Below, in pieces: positions 17,720 to 26,084 of a stretch of 56,100 nucleotides of DNA; the stretch's first letter is position 1, and each line of letters begins with the position of its first letter. The stretch comes from JAKFDK01 sp036676195 (GTDB lineage: Bacteria > Bacillota > Sulfobacillia > Symbiobacteriales > ZC4RG38): assembly GCA_036676195.1 (NCBI GenBank), contig JAKFDK010000109.1:1-56100 (forward strand), in the 5' to 3' direction. A program made the translations under genes and the position numbers. The notes below the pieces were generated by a model, which worked only from the letters and a program-made list of their open reading frames with translations, ran no database searches and was not told where the DNA came from.

Positions 17720-18913
17720 TTGCGAAAAGCTAGCGTTGTGTTCACGGTTCTGATGCTCCTTTTGGTGGTTTCCGGTTGCGGTGGTTCCGGCAGTTCCGGC
17801 GGATCCGGCGGGGTAAGCAAGCCGGCGGTCAAGCTTGGCGCCATCTTCGACCTGACCGGTGCGACGGGTGACGTGGGCACCCCGCATTCCGAGGGTGTCC
17901 GGGCCTACGTTGACTATGTCAACAGCAAGGGCGGCATCAACGGCCGGATGATCGACCTCAAGTGGGAGGACTACGCCTACCAGACGCCCAAGGCTGTCGA
18001 GATCTACAAGAAGCTGACCACGCAGGAGCAGGTGGTCGCCATCATGGGCTGGGGCACGGGCGATACTGAGGCCATGAAGGAACTGATCGCCAAGGACAAG
18101 GTGCCGTACATTTCCGGCTCCTACTCCGAGCAGCTGATCGATCCGGCCAAGACCCCGTACAACTTCATCGTGGCGCCCACGTATTCGCAACAGGCCCGAA
18201 TCCTGCTGGACTACGCCAAGTCCAAGAAGGCCGGCGCCAAGGCGGGCATGATCTTCCACGACTCTGCCTTCGGCCGCTCTCCCCTGGAGGACGCCAAGAA
18301 GTACGCCGCCCAGATCGGACTCGGCTGGGCCGGTGAGGCTGCGCTGGCCGGTAACGCCGCCGACGCCACCACCCAGGTGCTCGACCTGGCCAACAAAGGC
18401 GCCGAGTTCATCCTGATCCAGAATGTGACCGGCGGCACGGCCGTGGTGCTCAAGAGCGCTCAGAAGCAGGGTCTGCTGGGGAAGATCCAGTTCCTGGGCC
18501 TGCCGTACTCGGTGGACGAGAACATCATCAAGGCGGCCGGCGACGCCGCAGACGGCTTTGTGGGCACGCCCGCCTTCGCTTTCCCGTATGAGTCTGGCGC
18601 GGGGATCGAGGAGGCGGTGCAGTACGTCAAGTCCAAGGGTAAGAAGGTCGAGGACCTGAACCAGAAATGGATCCAGGGCTGGGCCTTCGGCCGGATTATG
18701 GCCGAGGCGATCAGGCGGGCCGGCGACAAGGTGGACGGCGAGTCCCTGAAAAAGGCCTTCGAATCCATGAACGACCTGAATATGGGCGGCCTCGGCGCCA
18801 ACCTGACCTTTACCGACAAGGACCACGGCGGCGCCAAGAAGGGCCGGGTGTACCAGGTGAAGGGCGGCAAGTGGTCGGCGCTCACCGATTTCGTGGCGCC
18901 TGCGGGTAAGTAG
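17720..18913 (+). CDS. livJ: LivJ-type periplasmic-binding-fold lipoprotein (substrate-binding protein)
   Basis: Extracytoplasmic type-I solute-binding protein that delivers substrate to the LivHM/GF importer. It starts with a positively charged, hydrophobic signal peptide ending in the lipobox VSGC at about residues 19-22, so it should be lipid-anchored. A Gly/Ser linker follows, then the Peripla_BP_6 domain (KLGAIFDLTGATGDVG, later VNSKGGINGRMIDL). TTG 17720 is preferred because GGGGAGGTG precedes it and the protein then opens with the signal peptide; ATG 17684 is the alternative. Ligand specificity cannot be read from sequence; nearby ligases suggest an aromatic or aliphatic acid. Confidence 0.92.
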   Translation: MRKASVVFTVLMLLLVVSGCGGSGSSGGSGGVSKPAVKLGAIFDLTGATGDVGTPHSEGVRAYVDYVNSKGGINGRMIDLKWEDYAYQTPKAVEIYKKLTTQEQVVAIMGWGTGDTEAMKELIAKDKVPYISGSYSEQLIDPAKTPYNFIVAPTYSQQARILLDYAKSKKAGAKAGMIFHDSAFGRSPLEDAKKYAAQIGLGWAGEAALAGNAADATTQVLDLANKGAEFILIQNVTGGTAVVLKSAQKQGLLGKIQFLGLPYSVDENIIKAAGDAADGFVGTPAFAFPYESGAGIEEAVQYVKSKGKKVEDLNQKWIQGWAFGRIMAEAIRRAGDKVDGESLKKAFESMNDLNMGGLGANLTFTDKDHGGAKKGRVYQVKGGKWSALTDFVAPAGK

Positions 18914-18971
18914 GTACCCTTGTGGCGGGCCATCGCGGCGGTGTAACCCGAACAGCTCCGGAGGTGAGAGC

Positions 18972-19763
18972 ATGCTCAGGCTAAATAACGTTGAAGTGAT
19001 GTATGACCACGTGATCCTGGTACTCAAGGGGATGTCGCTGGAGGTCCCCGAGGGGAAGATCGTGGCCTTGCTGGGTGCCAACGGAGCGGGCAAGACCACG
19101 ACGCTGAGGGCGATCTCCGGGCTGCTCAAGTCTGAGAACGGCGAGGTAACGGACGGGGTCATCGAGTTCATGGGCGAAAAGATCAGCAACATGGACGCCG
19201 AGACCATCGTCCGCAAGGGGATCTTCCAGGTGATGGAGGGCCGGCATGTCTTCGGCCATCTGACGGTGGAGGAGAACCTGCTGGCTGGCTCGTACACCCG
19301 CAGGGACCGGGTCAACGTGGGGCGCGACATCGAGATGGTCTACTACTACTTCCCGAAGCTGAAGCTGCTCCGCAGTCGCAAGGCCGGGTACCTCTCGGGC
19401 GGCGAGCAGCAAATGGTGGCCATCGGCCGGGCTCTGATGGCCAGGCCCAAGCTGGTGCTCCTGGACGAGCCGTCGCTGGGGCTGGCGCCGCTGCTGGTGG
19501 AAGAGATCTTTGGCATCATCAGGCGGCTCAACGAGGACATGAAGACCACCTTCCTGGTGGTGGAGCAAAACGCCATGGTTGCTCTCTCGATATCCCACTA
19601 CGGCTACATCATGGAGACGGGAAAGATCGTGATGGAAGGCGGTGTCGAGACCCTGCTCGCCAACGCTGACGTCAAGGAGTTCTATCTGGGCCTGACCGAT
19701 GTGGGTCGCAAGAGCTACCGGGATGCCAAGGCCTACAAGCGCCGGAAGCGGTGGCTGGCATGA
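18972..19763 (+). CDS. livF: LivF-type ABC transporter ATP-binding protein
   Basis: Second ATPase of the HAAT importer, 263 residues. Walker A is GANGAGKTTTL near residue 37. LivF-specific features are QVMEGRHVFGHLTVEENL, the signature YLSGGEQQMVAIGRAL, Walker B LVLLDEPSLGLAP and the switch VVEQNA. GGAGGTGAGAGC precedes the ATG. It has an extra basic tail of about 20 residues (KRRKRW). Its TGA overlaps the ATG of the next PaaK-like gene. Confidence 0.94.
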   Translation: MLRLNNVEVMYDHVILVLKGMSLEVPEGKIVALLGANGAGKTTTLRAISGLLKSENGEVTDGVIEFMGEKISNMDAETIVRKGIFQVMEGRHVFGHLTVEENLLAGSYTRRDRVNVGRDIEMVYYYFPKLKLLRSRKAGYLSGGEQQMVAIGRALMARPKLVLLDEPSLGLAPLLVEEIFGIIRRLNEDMKTTFLVVEQNAMVALSISHYGYIMETGKIVMEGGVETLLANADVKEFYLGLTDVGRKSYRDAKAYKRRKRWLA

Positions 19764-20959
19764 CGGCACCTAGCATCTGGATAGCGCCCGGCGCCGGGCT
19801 GAACGACCTCGTCCGGCACGCTTGGTCCCACAGCCCGGCCCAGCGGGCGCGGCTCGAAGCGGCAGGTATCGACCCTGCCACTATCCGCAGCCCCGAAGAC
19901 CTGTACGCCCTGCCGGTCCTGCACAAGGACCGGCTGGGGTCCCTGCAGGCGGAAGGACTCCCCTTCGGCGGTCTACTGGGCGAGCCCCTCAGCGATCTTG
20001 CCCGTATCTTTTGCAGCGCGGGTGACATTTACGACCCGCAGGGGGCCCGTACCGATTACTGGCGGTTCGGCGCTGCCCTGGCCGCAGCAGGCTTTCACTG
20101 CGGTGATATCGTGATCAACTGTACCAGCTACCACTTGAGCCCGCTGGGGTTCATTTTCGATGACGCCCTGCGGTCACTGGGCTGCGTCGTGATCCCGGGC
20201 GGGATTGGACAGCAGGACCTGCAGGTGAGGATCCTGCAGGAGACCCGGGCCTCCGGCTTCGTGGGGCTGCCCAGCTATCTTCTGGCCCTGTTGGAACGGG
20301 GGCCTCTGCACTTGAAGAAGGCCCTGGTAGCCGCCGAACCGCTGCCCCCCACCCTGAGAGCCAAGCTGCAGGGCTACGGGGTGGATGTTTGCCAGGCGTA
20401 TGGAACGGCCGACCTCGGGCTGGTGGCCTACGAATGCCCGGAGAAGCAGGGCATGCACCTGGATACTGGCGTCGCGGTGGAGATCTGCAACCCCGACGGG
20501 CATCCTGTGCCCGTGGGGGAGGTGGGCGAGGTGGTGGTCACCCTGCTGGATCGGACCTATCCGTTGCTGAGGTTTGGCACTGGTGACCTCAGCGTGTTCA
20601 TGACGGAGCCCTGCCCATGCGGACGGTCGACCCCGCGCATCCGAGGCTGGATGGGGCGCGCTAACGATGTGGTCAAGGTGCGCGGGCTCTTCCTCTACCC
20701 ACGGCAGGTGGAGGAGGCGCTGGCCCGCCTCCCCGTCCAAACCGGCCGCTGGCAGGCCGTGCTTGAGCAAGACCATCACCACCGGGATGTGCTGACGATC
20801 CGGGTGGAGGCCGCCGGATCAGGCGACGGGCCGGATCCCGACAGCGTCGCCGAGGCGGTCAAGGCGGTCACCCGCCTGACTACCGCCGTCGAGGTGCTGG
20901 CTCCGGGAACGCTGTCCCCGGAGGTCCGGCGTCTGGACGATCGCCGCAAGTGGGAGTAG
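19760..20959 (+). CDS. PaaK-like phenylacetate-CoA ligase family protein with altered adenylate loop (copy 2)
   Basis: A 399-residue PaaK-family protein ending the operon. The C-terminal half keeps family marks: AYGTADLGLVAYEC, CPCGRSTPRI, and GRANDVVKVRGLFLYP. The canonical S-x-G-T-T-G loop is replaced by FCSAGDIYDPQG near residue 80. I recall a similar S-P-G-P-I-Y version in PaaK homologues beside LIV-type clusters in other bacteria, which would make this a conserved subfamily rather than decay; that is recollection, not a search. ATG 19760 overlaps the livF stop (ATGA). It could activate the imported acid, act as an accessory to the intact ligase, or sense the substrate. Confidence 0.8.
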   Translation: MTAPSIWIAPGAGLNDLVRHAWSHSPAQRARLEAAGIDPATIRSPEDLYALPVLHKDRLGSLQAEGLPFGGLLGEPLSDLARIFCSAGDIYDPQGARTDYWRFGAALAAAGFHCGDIVINCTSYHLSPLGFIFDDALRSLGCVVIPGGIGQQDLQVRILQETRASGFVGLPSYLLALLERGPLHLKKALVAAEPLPPTLRAKLQGYGVDVCQAYGTADLGLVAYECPEKQGMHLDTGVAVEICNPDGHPVPVGEVGEVVVTLLDRTYPLLRFGTGDLSVFMTEPCPCGRSTPRIRGWMGRANDVVKVRGLFLYPRQVEEALARLPVQTGRWQAVLEQDHHHRDVLTIRVEAAGSGDGPDPDSVAEAVKAVTRLTTAVEVLAPGTLSPEVRRLDDRRKWE

Positions 20960-20980
20960 CACGCTAGATTAGGGCATAAC

Positions 20981-21015
20981 ACAAGGGCTGGCGCCTTCTG
21001 GCACTGGCCCTTGTT
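20981..21015 (+). terminator. Probable terminator of the LIV/PaaK operon
   Basis: A hairpin with arms ACAAGGGCTGGCGCC and GGCACTGGCCCTTGT around a TTCT loop begins 22 bases after the last stop codon. The T-tract (TTGCTTG) is weak, so efficiency is uncertain. Confidence 0.6.
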
Positions 21016-21663
21016 GCTTGTTCACTACGCGGGGGTGGTTTTAAACTCTTGGCATTACCCACAATCTGCAAAGCCGCCAGAGACGGCCAGCTTGGCAAGA
21101 AATATAAGCTAAACGCCGTGAATTACCTTTAACGAATTGACGTTTGCCGTGAGACGCTGGAAATCAATGCTCCCCAATGGGGAGACGGGAGCTACCAGGC
21201 GTCAGTGAACAGCACGGCTCAGGGTTCCATGGCATCGCTCTTCTTGCGGCCAACGGCCCACGGCCTACCCAACGCTGCCCAGGTCCCTGGTATCAGAGGT
21301 GACAGCTTCGAGTTAAGTTTGGAAGCGTAGCTGCCACCATAGTCATCGGCTCGTTAAGGATGGCAGGGGATTTGAAGTCGGAAGGAGTACGCAACCGTTT
21401 CGTTGAATTCGTGCCAATCTGATTGGCAAAGGAAGGGGGGCGCCGCTGGATCAGCACACCAGGGACCGAGCCTTGCCCGATCTGCAGAGCGAGTGCCACG
21501 CCTTTACCTGGGAGTACACCTCTGCAGGCGGTGGGTGCAGAGGTGGCTGTGGTCACTGGTCTGTGCGCCGGGCAGCGTCAGTTTGGGAGCTTGTAGGATG
21601 AGGAAGCGGGGAGCAGGATAAGAAGGGATACCCAAAAATCTTGACCCAAGGAGCGGTTAAATC
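21016..21663. other. Gene-free spacer with repeat remnants
   Basis: No convincing coding frame here. It holds the 13-mer GCATTACCCACAA (21052-21064), which recurs at 54253 and, inverted, at 55094. The 165-bp repeat follows (21070-21234). The remainder, about 21235-21640, shows no recognisable feature before the ribosome-binding site of the VOC gene. It reads like debris of a mobile element. Confidence 0.6.
21070..21234 (+). repeat. 165-bp dispersed repeat, copy 1
   Basis: Runs from AAAGCCGCC to CCATGGCA and matches 54811-54968 along its whole length, with scattered substitutions and one seven-base deletion in the second copy. It contains the hairpin CTCCCC-AAT-GGGGAG, which becomes CTCTCC/GGGGAG in copy 2, so pairing survives through a wobble. 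It may be the end of a mobile element or a structured RNA. Confidence 0.8.
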
Positions 21664-22089
21664 ATGGCGGTGCGCATGAACCCCTATTTGGTGATGAATG
21701 GGAATGCTAAAGAAGCCATCGCGTTTTACGAGAAGGCATTGGACGCCAAAGTCATGGGTGTTCAGACGTTTGGCGAGGCGCCGGCTGACCCGAATTACCC
21801 TATGCCCGACGGCGTAAAGGACCGCATTATGCACGCCCTGTTGAAGGTTGGGGAGACGGATCTGATGTTTTCTGATACGTTCCCCGGTATGCCTTATCAG
21901 ACGGGTAACAACGTGAGCATCGCCATTGTGTCCGACGGCGTGGACACATCCAAACAGATTTTTGATGCCTTGGCGGAGGGCGGCCAAGTAAATATGCCCC
22001 TGCAGGAAACATTCTGGAGCCCAGCTTATGGGCAGGTAACGGACAAGTTCGGCGTGGCGTGGCAGATCACCACAGAGGTCAAAGCGTAA
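21664..22089 (+). CDS. VOC-family (glyoxalase/PhnB-like) protein
   Basis: A 141-residue protein of the vicinal oxygen chelate superfamily, PhnB/YjdN-like group. It opens with NPYLVMNGNAKEAIAFYEKAL, the typical PhnB start in which an Asn or Asp precedes the A-I-x-F-Y-x-x-x-L segment. It closes with TFWSPAYGQVTDKFGVAWQI, where W-G/S-x-x-Y-G-x-x-D-x-F-G-V-x-W is the family signature. Many members have no known substrate. The AAGGAGCGG ribosome-binding site supports ATG 21664. It lies alone between the repeat-bearing spacer and the duplicated murA tail, so it is part of the inserted block. Confidence 0.88.
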   Translation: MAVRMNPYLVMNGNAKEAIAFYEKALDAKVMGVQTFGEAPADPNYPMPDGVKDRIMHALLKVGETDLMFSDTFPGMPYQTGNNVSIAIVSDGVDTSKQIFDALAEGGQVNMPLQETFWSPAYGQVTDKFGVAWQITTEVKA

Positions 22090-22135
22090 GATTCAAGGCC
22101 ATGTCTGGGGCCGGCGCGCCTCGACTCACCATCAG

Positions 22136-22224
22136 CCACCGCCCCCGGGCCATAGCCTGGCCCCGCTAAGCAAAGAGCCGCCGGAGCGATGCACTTCCGC
22201 TGCATTGTCCGGCGGCTTTATTTT
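22136..22224 (+). repeat. Diverged murA 3' end plus terminator, direct-repeat copy 2
   Basis: This stretch reads as the last six codons of a MurA-like C-terminus (Ala-Thr-Ala-Pro-Gly-Pro-stop). The same spacer and terminator hairpin as at 9801-9887 follow. Copy 1 ends Thr-Thr-Ser-Gly-Pro, so the copies differ by a codon-sized indel plus substitutions. Nothing upstream resembles the rest of murA. The two copies bracket the 12.3-kb accessory block. Confidence 0.85.
22177..22224 (+). terminator. Rho-independent terminator (duplicated murA terminator)
   Basis: Stem GCCGCCGGA.CGATGCA against TGCATTGTCCGGCGGC, followed by TTTATTTT. It would insulate ftsQ from read-through of the VOC gene. Confidence 0.85.
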
Positions 22225-22557
22225 CCCCCCAAGGCCGGGGAGCTGCGGTTCAATAACGTCGGGCGTTCGCATGGGGAGGCCGGCCTGCACCGTGAGCATC
22301 GGCGGCCTCGGCACCCGGACCGGCGTTGTCCGCAGCGTCGGCGCCCTGGCCAGTACCGGCGCCAACATCGTCTTCTACTCTCGGTCCGCTTTCGCTCCAA
22401 CCATGACCTTTACACCGCCGTCGTTGCAGCGGCTTCACCTGGTCTGGGCAGGAGGAACTACCCAGTATCTTGCAGAATGCTAAGCGGACCCACGTGCAAA
22501 TGGCCACGGTGGGGACTGGGTTCCGTCCGGGAAAAGGCGTGGGGGTGGTCCCGGGAA
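22225..22557. other. Leader upstream of ftsQ, no supported gene
   Basis: The stretch is open in some frames but has no ribosome-binding site with a matching start and no recognisable domain. It probably contains the ftsQ promoter, which I cannot pinpoint. Confidence 0.4.
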
Positions 22558-23328
22558 ATGCACGAGCTACCGGAGCAAGCAGAAGATCACGCCCGTCCGC
22601 CGGGGCGCCGGCGCTGGCGCTGGGCAGCGAGCGGGCTGGCCGTCGTTCTGGCCCTGGTGGCAGCGGCTACTGTTCTCCAGTCCCCGGCCTTTCAGTTGCA
22701 ACGGGTGGACGTGAGCGGAAACGAGACGGTGTCCGCCGATGAGATTCGGCACCTGCTGGGGGTGGCCCCGGGGGCGCTGCGCTGGCGGCACCCGGTCGGG
22801 GAGTTGCGCAGCCGGTTACTGCTCCTGCAGCCGTGGCTGAAGGATGCCCGGATCACCTGGGGTGCCGGCGGCGTCCTGACAGTGGCGGTCACGGAGCGGC
22901 GCCCGCTGGCCCTGCTACCGTACTATAATCTGTACGCCGCCCTGGACGGTGACGGCGTGATTCTGGACGTGGGCAGGCTGACGGATTTCCGGGTGCCGGT
23001 GATCAGCGGCGTACCCTTGCCCAAGGGGCTGCGCGGGGAGCAGGTGCGCCATCCGTTTCTGGCCGGTGCCCTGCAGTTACTGGCCCTGCTACCGGGGAAT
23101 CTGGTGCCTGATGAGGTGGCGGTCAGTCCGGCCGGGGACCTGACCCTCACCTATTCCGGGCCGGTAGCCGTGCTGTTGGGGCCGCCCGAGCGCCTGGCGG
23201 ACAAGGTGGCGGCCCTGGCGGCGGTGGACCCCGATGCCCGGCGCCCGCTCCTGGATCTGGCCCGCCAGCAGCGCAAGGTTTTGGACCTGCGCAACCCGGC
23301 CCGCCCGACGTTTGGTAACCCTCATTAG
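22558..23328 (+). CDS. ftsQ: Cell division protein FtsQ/DivIB
   Basis: Bitopic divisome protein, 256 residues. A basic cytoplasmic N-terminus (GRRRWRW) is followed by one transmembrane segment (about residues 25-45). The POTRA domain begins QLQRVDVSGNETVSADEIRHLLG, here given as the POTRA strand-helix start near residue 48, and the beta domain follows. It bridges early and late division proteins and recruits the FtsL-FtsB complex. ATG 22558 is the first methionine just before the basic tail; the frame is open far upstream, so the exact start is less certain. In a standard cluster it directly follows murA; here 12.7 kb lies between. Confidence 0.9.
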   Translation: MHELPEQAEDHARPPGRRRWRWAASGLAVVLALVAAATVLQSPAFQLQRVDVSGNETVSADEIRHLLGVAPGALRWRHPVGELRSRLLLLQPWLKDARITWGAGGVLTVAVTERRPLALLPYYNLYAALDGDGVILDVGRLTDFRVPVISGVPLPKGLRGEQVRHPFLAGALQLLALLPGNLVPDEVAVSPAGDLTLTYSGPVAVLLGPPERLADKVAALAAVDPDARRPLLDLARQQRKVLDLRNPARPTFGNPH

Positions 23329-23366
23329 CTCCAGCAGATCGCCCCTTCGGCTTTTAGATTTCTGCG

Positions 23367-23375
23367 TGGTATAAT
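23367..23375 (+). promoter_or_regulatory. Extended -10 promoter for DUF881/sbp
   Basis: TGGTATAAT is a perfect extended -10 (TGn followed by TATAAT), 39 bases before the DUF881 start. No good -35 is seen, which is acceptable for extended -10 promoters. Confidence 0.6.
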
Positions 23376-23413
23376 GATGCACAGTGTCTGCCGGGCTTGG
23401 AGGAGTGACAGAG

Positions 23414-24136
23414 ATGCGCAGAAACGGGCAGTGGGCCATCGCCCTGGTCTGCGTGGTGCTGGGGTTTATCTTGTCGATGCAGTTCAAGGTTCAGCAGCGG
23501 GTGAATGCCGGAAAACAGAATGACGTGGTGGTGGCTGTGCAGCGCAGCCAGGACCTGTCGGTGCAATTGCGGCAGGTCGAAAAGGAGCGCGACGGCCTGG
23601 CCAATGAAGTCCAGCAACTGCGCACCCAGATCACCAGTGCGGCCACCCAACAGGCGGGGTACAAAGAACTGGCCGGACAACTGGAATGGCTGCAGATGGC
23701 GGCCGGCCTGACCGAAGTGCACGGGGCGGGGGTCCGGGTGATTCTGGACGACTCGGTGCGCCCGTGGAAACCCGGCGATAACCCGAACAACTTCATCATT
23801 CACGATGAGGACATTCTAAAAGTCGTCAACGAACTGCTGGCAGGCGGGGCAGAAGCCATCAGTGTGAACGGCCAGCGCCTGACCGGGCGGTCCGAAATCC
23901 GCTGCGTGGGCCCCACGGTGATGATCAACGGCGTGCGTACGGCCACGCCGGTCGAGATTCTCGCCGTTGGCTCCCCGGCCACACTGGAGGCGGCGCTCAA
24001 GCTCAAGGGCGGCATTGTGGATGTATTGACCCTGTATAGCATCCAGGTAAGCATAGAAAAAAAGACAGACCTATTAATCCCGGCTTACAAAGGGAACCTG
24101 CAGTTCCAGTATGCTCAGCCGGGCAAGAAGCCGTAA
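23414..24136 (+). CDS. DUF881 family protein (YlxW/YlxX-like)
   Basis: A 240-residue membrane-anchored protein. One N-terminal transmembrane segment (about residues 6-24) is followed by a coiled coil (about 40-85, rich in Gln, Glu and Arg). The DUF881 domain follows, with GAGVRVILDDS, ELLAGGAEAISVNGQRL and CVGPTVMINGVR. Homologues sit in Firmicute and actinobacterial division clusters between ftsQ and ftsZ; their function is not settled. GGAGG precedes the ATG. Its end is followed by the small basic protein gene with a 37-base gap. Confidence 0.9.
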   Translation: MRRNGQWAIALVCVVLGFILSMQFKVQQRVNAGKQNDVVVAVQRSQDLSVQLRQVEKERDGLANEVQQLRTQITSAATQQAGYKELAGQLEWLQMAAGLTEVHGAGVRVILDDSVRPWKPGDNPNNFIIHDEDILKVVNELLAGGAEAISVNGQRLTGRSEIRCVGPTVMINGVRTATPVEILAVGSPATLEAALKLKGGIVDVLTLYSIQVSIEKKTDLLIPAYKGNLQFQYAQPGKKP

Positions 24137-24173
24137 GGGCCGTCTGGGTTATGGGGATCAGGGGGGCAACGCC

Positions 24174-24572
24174 GTGTTCTGGATTCTGATCATGGTGCTC
24201 GGTGTTGTGGTGGGGTTTGTGGCGGGTTATACCTCCCCGGTGGTGCCCAATGTACTTTACGCCCGATACCTTTCCATCGCGGTGATGGCTTCGCTGGATT
24301 CAACTTTTGGCGGTCTCCGGGCCAGCCTGGACGGTAAGTATGACAATGCGGTCTTTATTTCCGGTTTTTTCACCAATATGGTGATGGCGGCCGGGCTGAT
24401 TTATCTGGGTGACCGCCTGGGGGTGCAGGACCTGTACCTGGCGGGGATCGTCGCTCTGGGCACTCGGGTGTTCCATAACCTCGGCATCATCCGACGGCGG
24501 CTTTTTGAGCGCTGGGGCATCATCGGCGGGGCGACCACGGCGTCTGCACCCAACCAGCCAAAGTCTCTGTAA
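24174..24572 (+). CDS. sbp: Small basic protein, DUF1290 family (Sbp)
   Basis: A 132-residue membrane protein with about three hydrophobic segments. It carries the family motif YLSIAVMASLDSTFGGLRA near residue 30 and FISGFFTNMVMAAGLIYLGD near 65. Sbp homologues accompany ftsA/ftsZ in Firmicutes; their role is unknown. GTG 24174 follows AGGGGGGC at eight bases. A terminator lies right after the stop. Confidence 0.9.
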   Translation: MFWILIMVLGVVVGFVAGYTSPVVPNVLYARYLSIAVMASLDSTFGGLRASLDGKYDNAVFISGFFTNMVMAAGLIYLGDRLGVQDLYLAGIVALGTRVFHNLGIIRRRLFERWGIIGGATTASAPNQPKSL

Positions 24573-24600
24573 CCGGGCCAGCATGCTGAGCCCGGTTTTC
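24573..24600 (+). terminator. Rho-independent terminator after sbp
   Basis: CCGGGC and GCCCGG arms enclose an inner CAGCATGCTG, followed by TTTTCC. It starts at the base after the sbp stop. Confidence 0.85.
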
Positions 24601-24791
24601 CTATAATCGGCAGATGCCGGTGCCGCCCTGGGAGCGGTCTGGGAGGTGTTGGTCACTTCTGAGTGTGTTCCCAATCATCCTAGATTCTGTTAAGCTGTGA
24701 GAAGGAATCCTTTTCGGTGTGTTGAATAGTTTCGGTTGATCCAGGGTCGGACGACGTAAAGTCCGACAACCTGGGCCGGGAGGCCGTCACT

Positions 24792-26042
24792 TTGGCCAGG
24801 AGACAGCTACCTCAGCGTGAAGCAGTCGTGGGACTGGATATCGGAAGTTCTAAAGTCACCGCGGTGGTATCTGAGCTGGAGGTGGGTCGGGAACCCGCCA
24901 TCATTGGTCTGGGCGTAGCGCCAAACGGTGGGCTGCGCAAGGGCGTGGTGGTGGACATTGAGGGCACTTCCAGGGCGATCCTGCAGGCGGTGGAACAAGC
25001 ACAGCGTATGAGCGGGGTGGAGATTACCAGTGCGGTGATCAGCACCTCAGGTAGCCACGTCAGTTCCCTGAACAACCGGGGCGTGGTGGCAGTGACGCGG
25101 CCGGACCGGGAGATCGTGGTGGACGATGTCCGTCGCGTCCTGGAGGCGGCCCGGGTCATTAACCTGACACCAGATCGGGAAGTCCTGCACATTATTCCCC
25201 GGGAGTTCGAAGTCGACGGTTACGACGGGGTAAAGGACCCGGAGGGCATGGTGGGCGGCCGCCTGGAGGTGGAGGCCCATATGGTCACGGCAGCCTCCGC
25301 CAGCCTGCAGAATCTGATGCGGGCTGTCACCCGGGCCGGGCTCGAGGTGGAGGAACTGTGGCTGGCTGCGCTGGCGGCCGGTGAAGCCGTGCTGACACCT
25401 GAAGAAAAAGAACTGGGGGTCGTCCTGGTGGATGTCGGCGGCGGTACCACCGATATCTGCCTGTACGACAAGGGCAGCCCCTGGTACTGCTCTGTACTGC
25501 CGCTGGGTGGGGAACATATTACTTCGGATATTGCCGTCGGCTTGCGGGTGCCGCTGCCGGTGGCCGAACAGATCAAGATCAACCGTGGGGTTGCCAGCCT
25601 GCGGGAGGTAACGGACGACAGCCTGTTTGCCCTGCCCAATCCGTCTGGCAAGGGCCAGCGTGAGGTGCCGGACAAGCTGTTGGCGAACATTATTGAACCG
25701 AGAGTCCAGGAACTGTTTCAACTTGTCGGCCGTGAGATCAAGCGGTCGGGCTATACCGGCATGCTGCCCGGTGGGCTGGTCATCTGCGGGGGCACGGCTG
25801 AGCTCCCCGGCCTCACCGAGGTGGCGGCGGAGTTGCTGGACATGCCAGTACGGATTGGCCGGCCCGGTGGTCTGGCCGGCATGAATGATATCGTCGCCGG
25901 GTCTGCTTATGCTACCGCCGTGGGGCTGGTACGGCTCGCCAGCCGCGGGCCGGTGCGCGAGGTCGCCCTGGCCCGGGAGGATGGTATTCCGGTGGGAGGT
26001 CTCCTCCGGCGTTTGCGAAACTGGTTTGATGAGTTGTTCTAG
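24792..26042 (+). CDS. ftsA: Cell division protein FtsA
   Basis: Actin-like protein that anchors FtsZ to the membrane. The 416-residue protein starts with the actin-fold phosphate loop VVGLDIGSSKVTAVV. Its second phosphate motif is VLVDVGGGTTDICLYD (near residue 215), and the adenosine motif is GLVICGGTAELPG. It ends in the amphipathic membrane-targeting helix GGLLRRLRNWFDELF. The TTG start follows GGGAGGCC at seven bases. It lies 42 bases upstream of ftsZ. Confidence 0.95.
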   Translation: MARRQLPQREAVVGLDIGSSKVTAVVSELEVGREPAIIGLGVAPNGGLRKGVVVDIEGTSRAILQAVEQAQRMSGVEITSAVISTSGSHVSSLNNRGVVAVTRPDREIVVDDVRRVLEAARVINLTPDREVLHIIPREFEVDGYDGVKDPEGMVGGRLEVEAHMVTAASASLQNLMRAVTRAGLEVEELWLAALAAGEAVLTPEEKELGVVLVDVGGGTTDICLYDKGSPWYCSVLPLGGEHITSDIAVGLRVPLPVAEQIKINRGVASLREVTDDSLFALPNPSGKGQREVPDKLLANIIEPRVQELFQLVGREIKRSGYTGMLPGGLVICGGTAELPGLTEVAAELLDMPVRIGRPGGLAGMNDIVAGSAYATAVGLVRLASRGPVREVALAREDGIPVGGLLRRLRNWFDELF

Positions 26043-26084
26043 CTGACGATACACCGGGCTGGCCGAGGGAGGACGGGAACGCAA

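Noticed and set aside
22189..22557. N-terminal extension of FtsQ
   Set aside because: The frame is open upstream, but it would start inside a terminator and adds Arg/Pro-rich sequence unlike FtsQ. ATG 22558 fits the family length.
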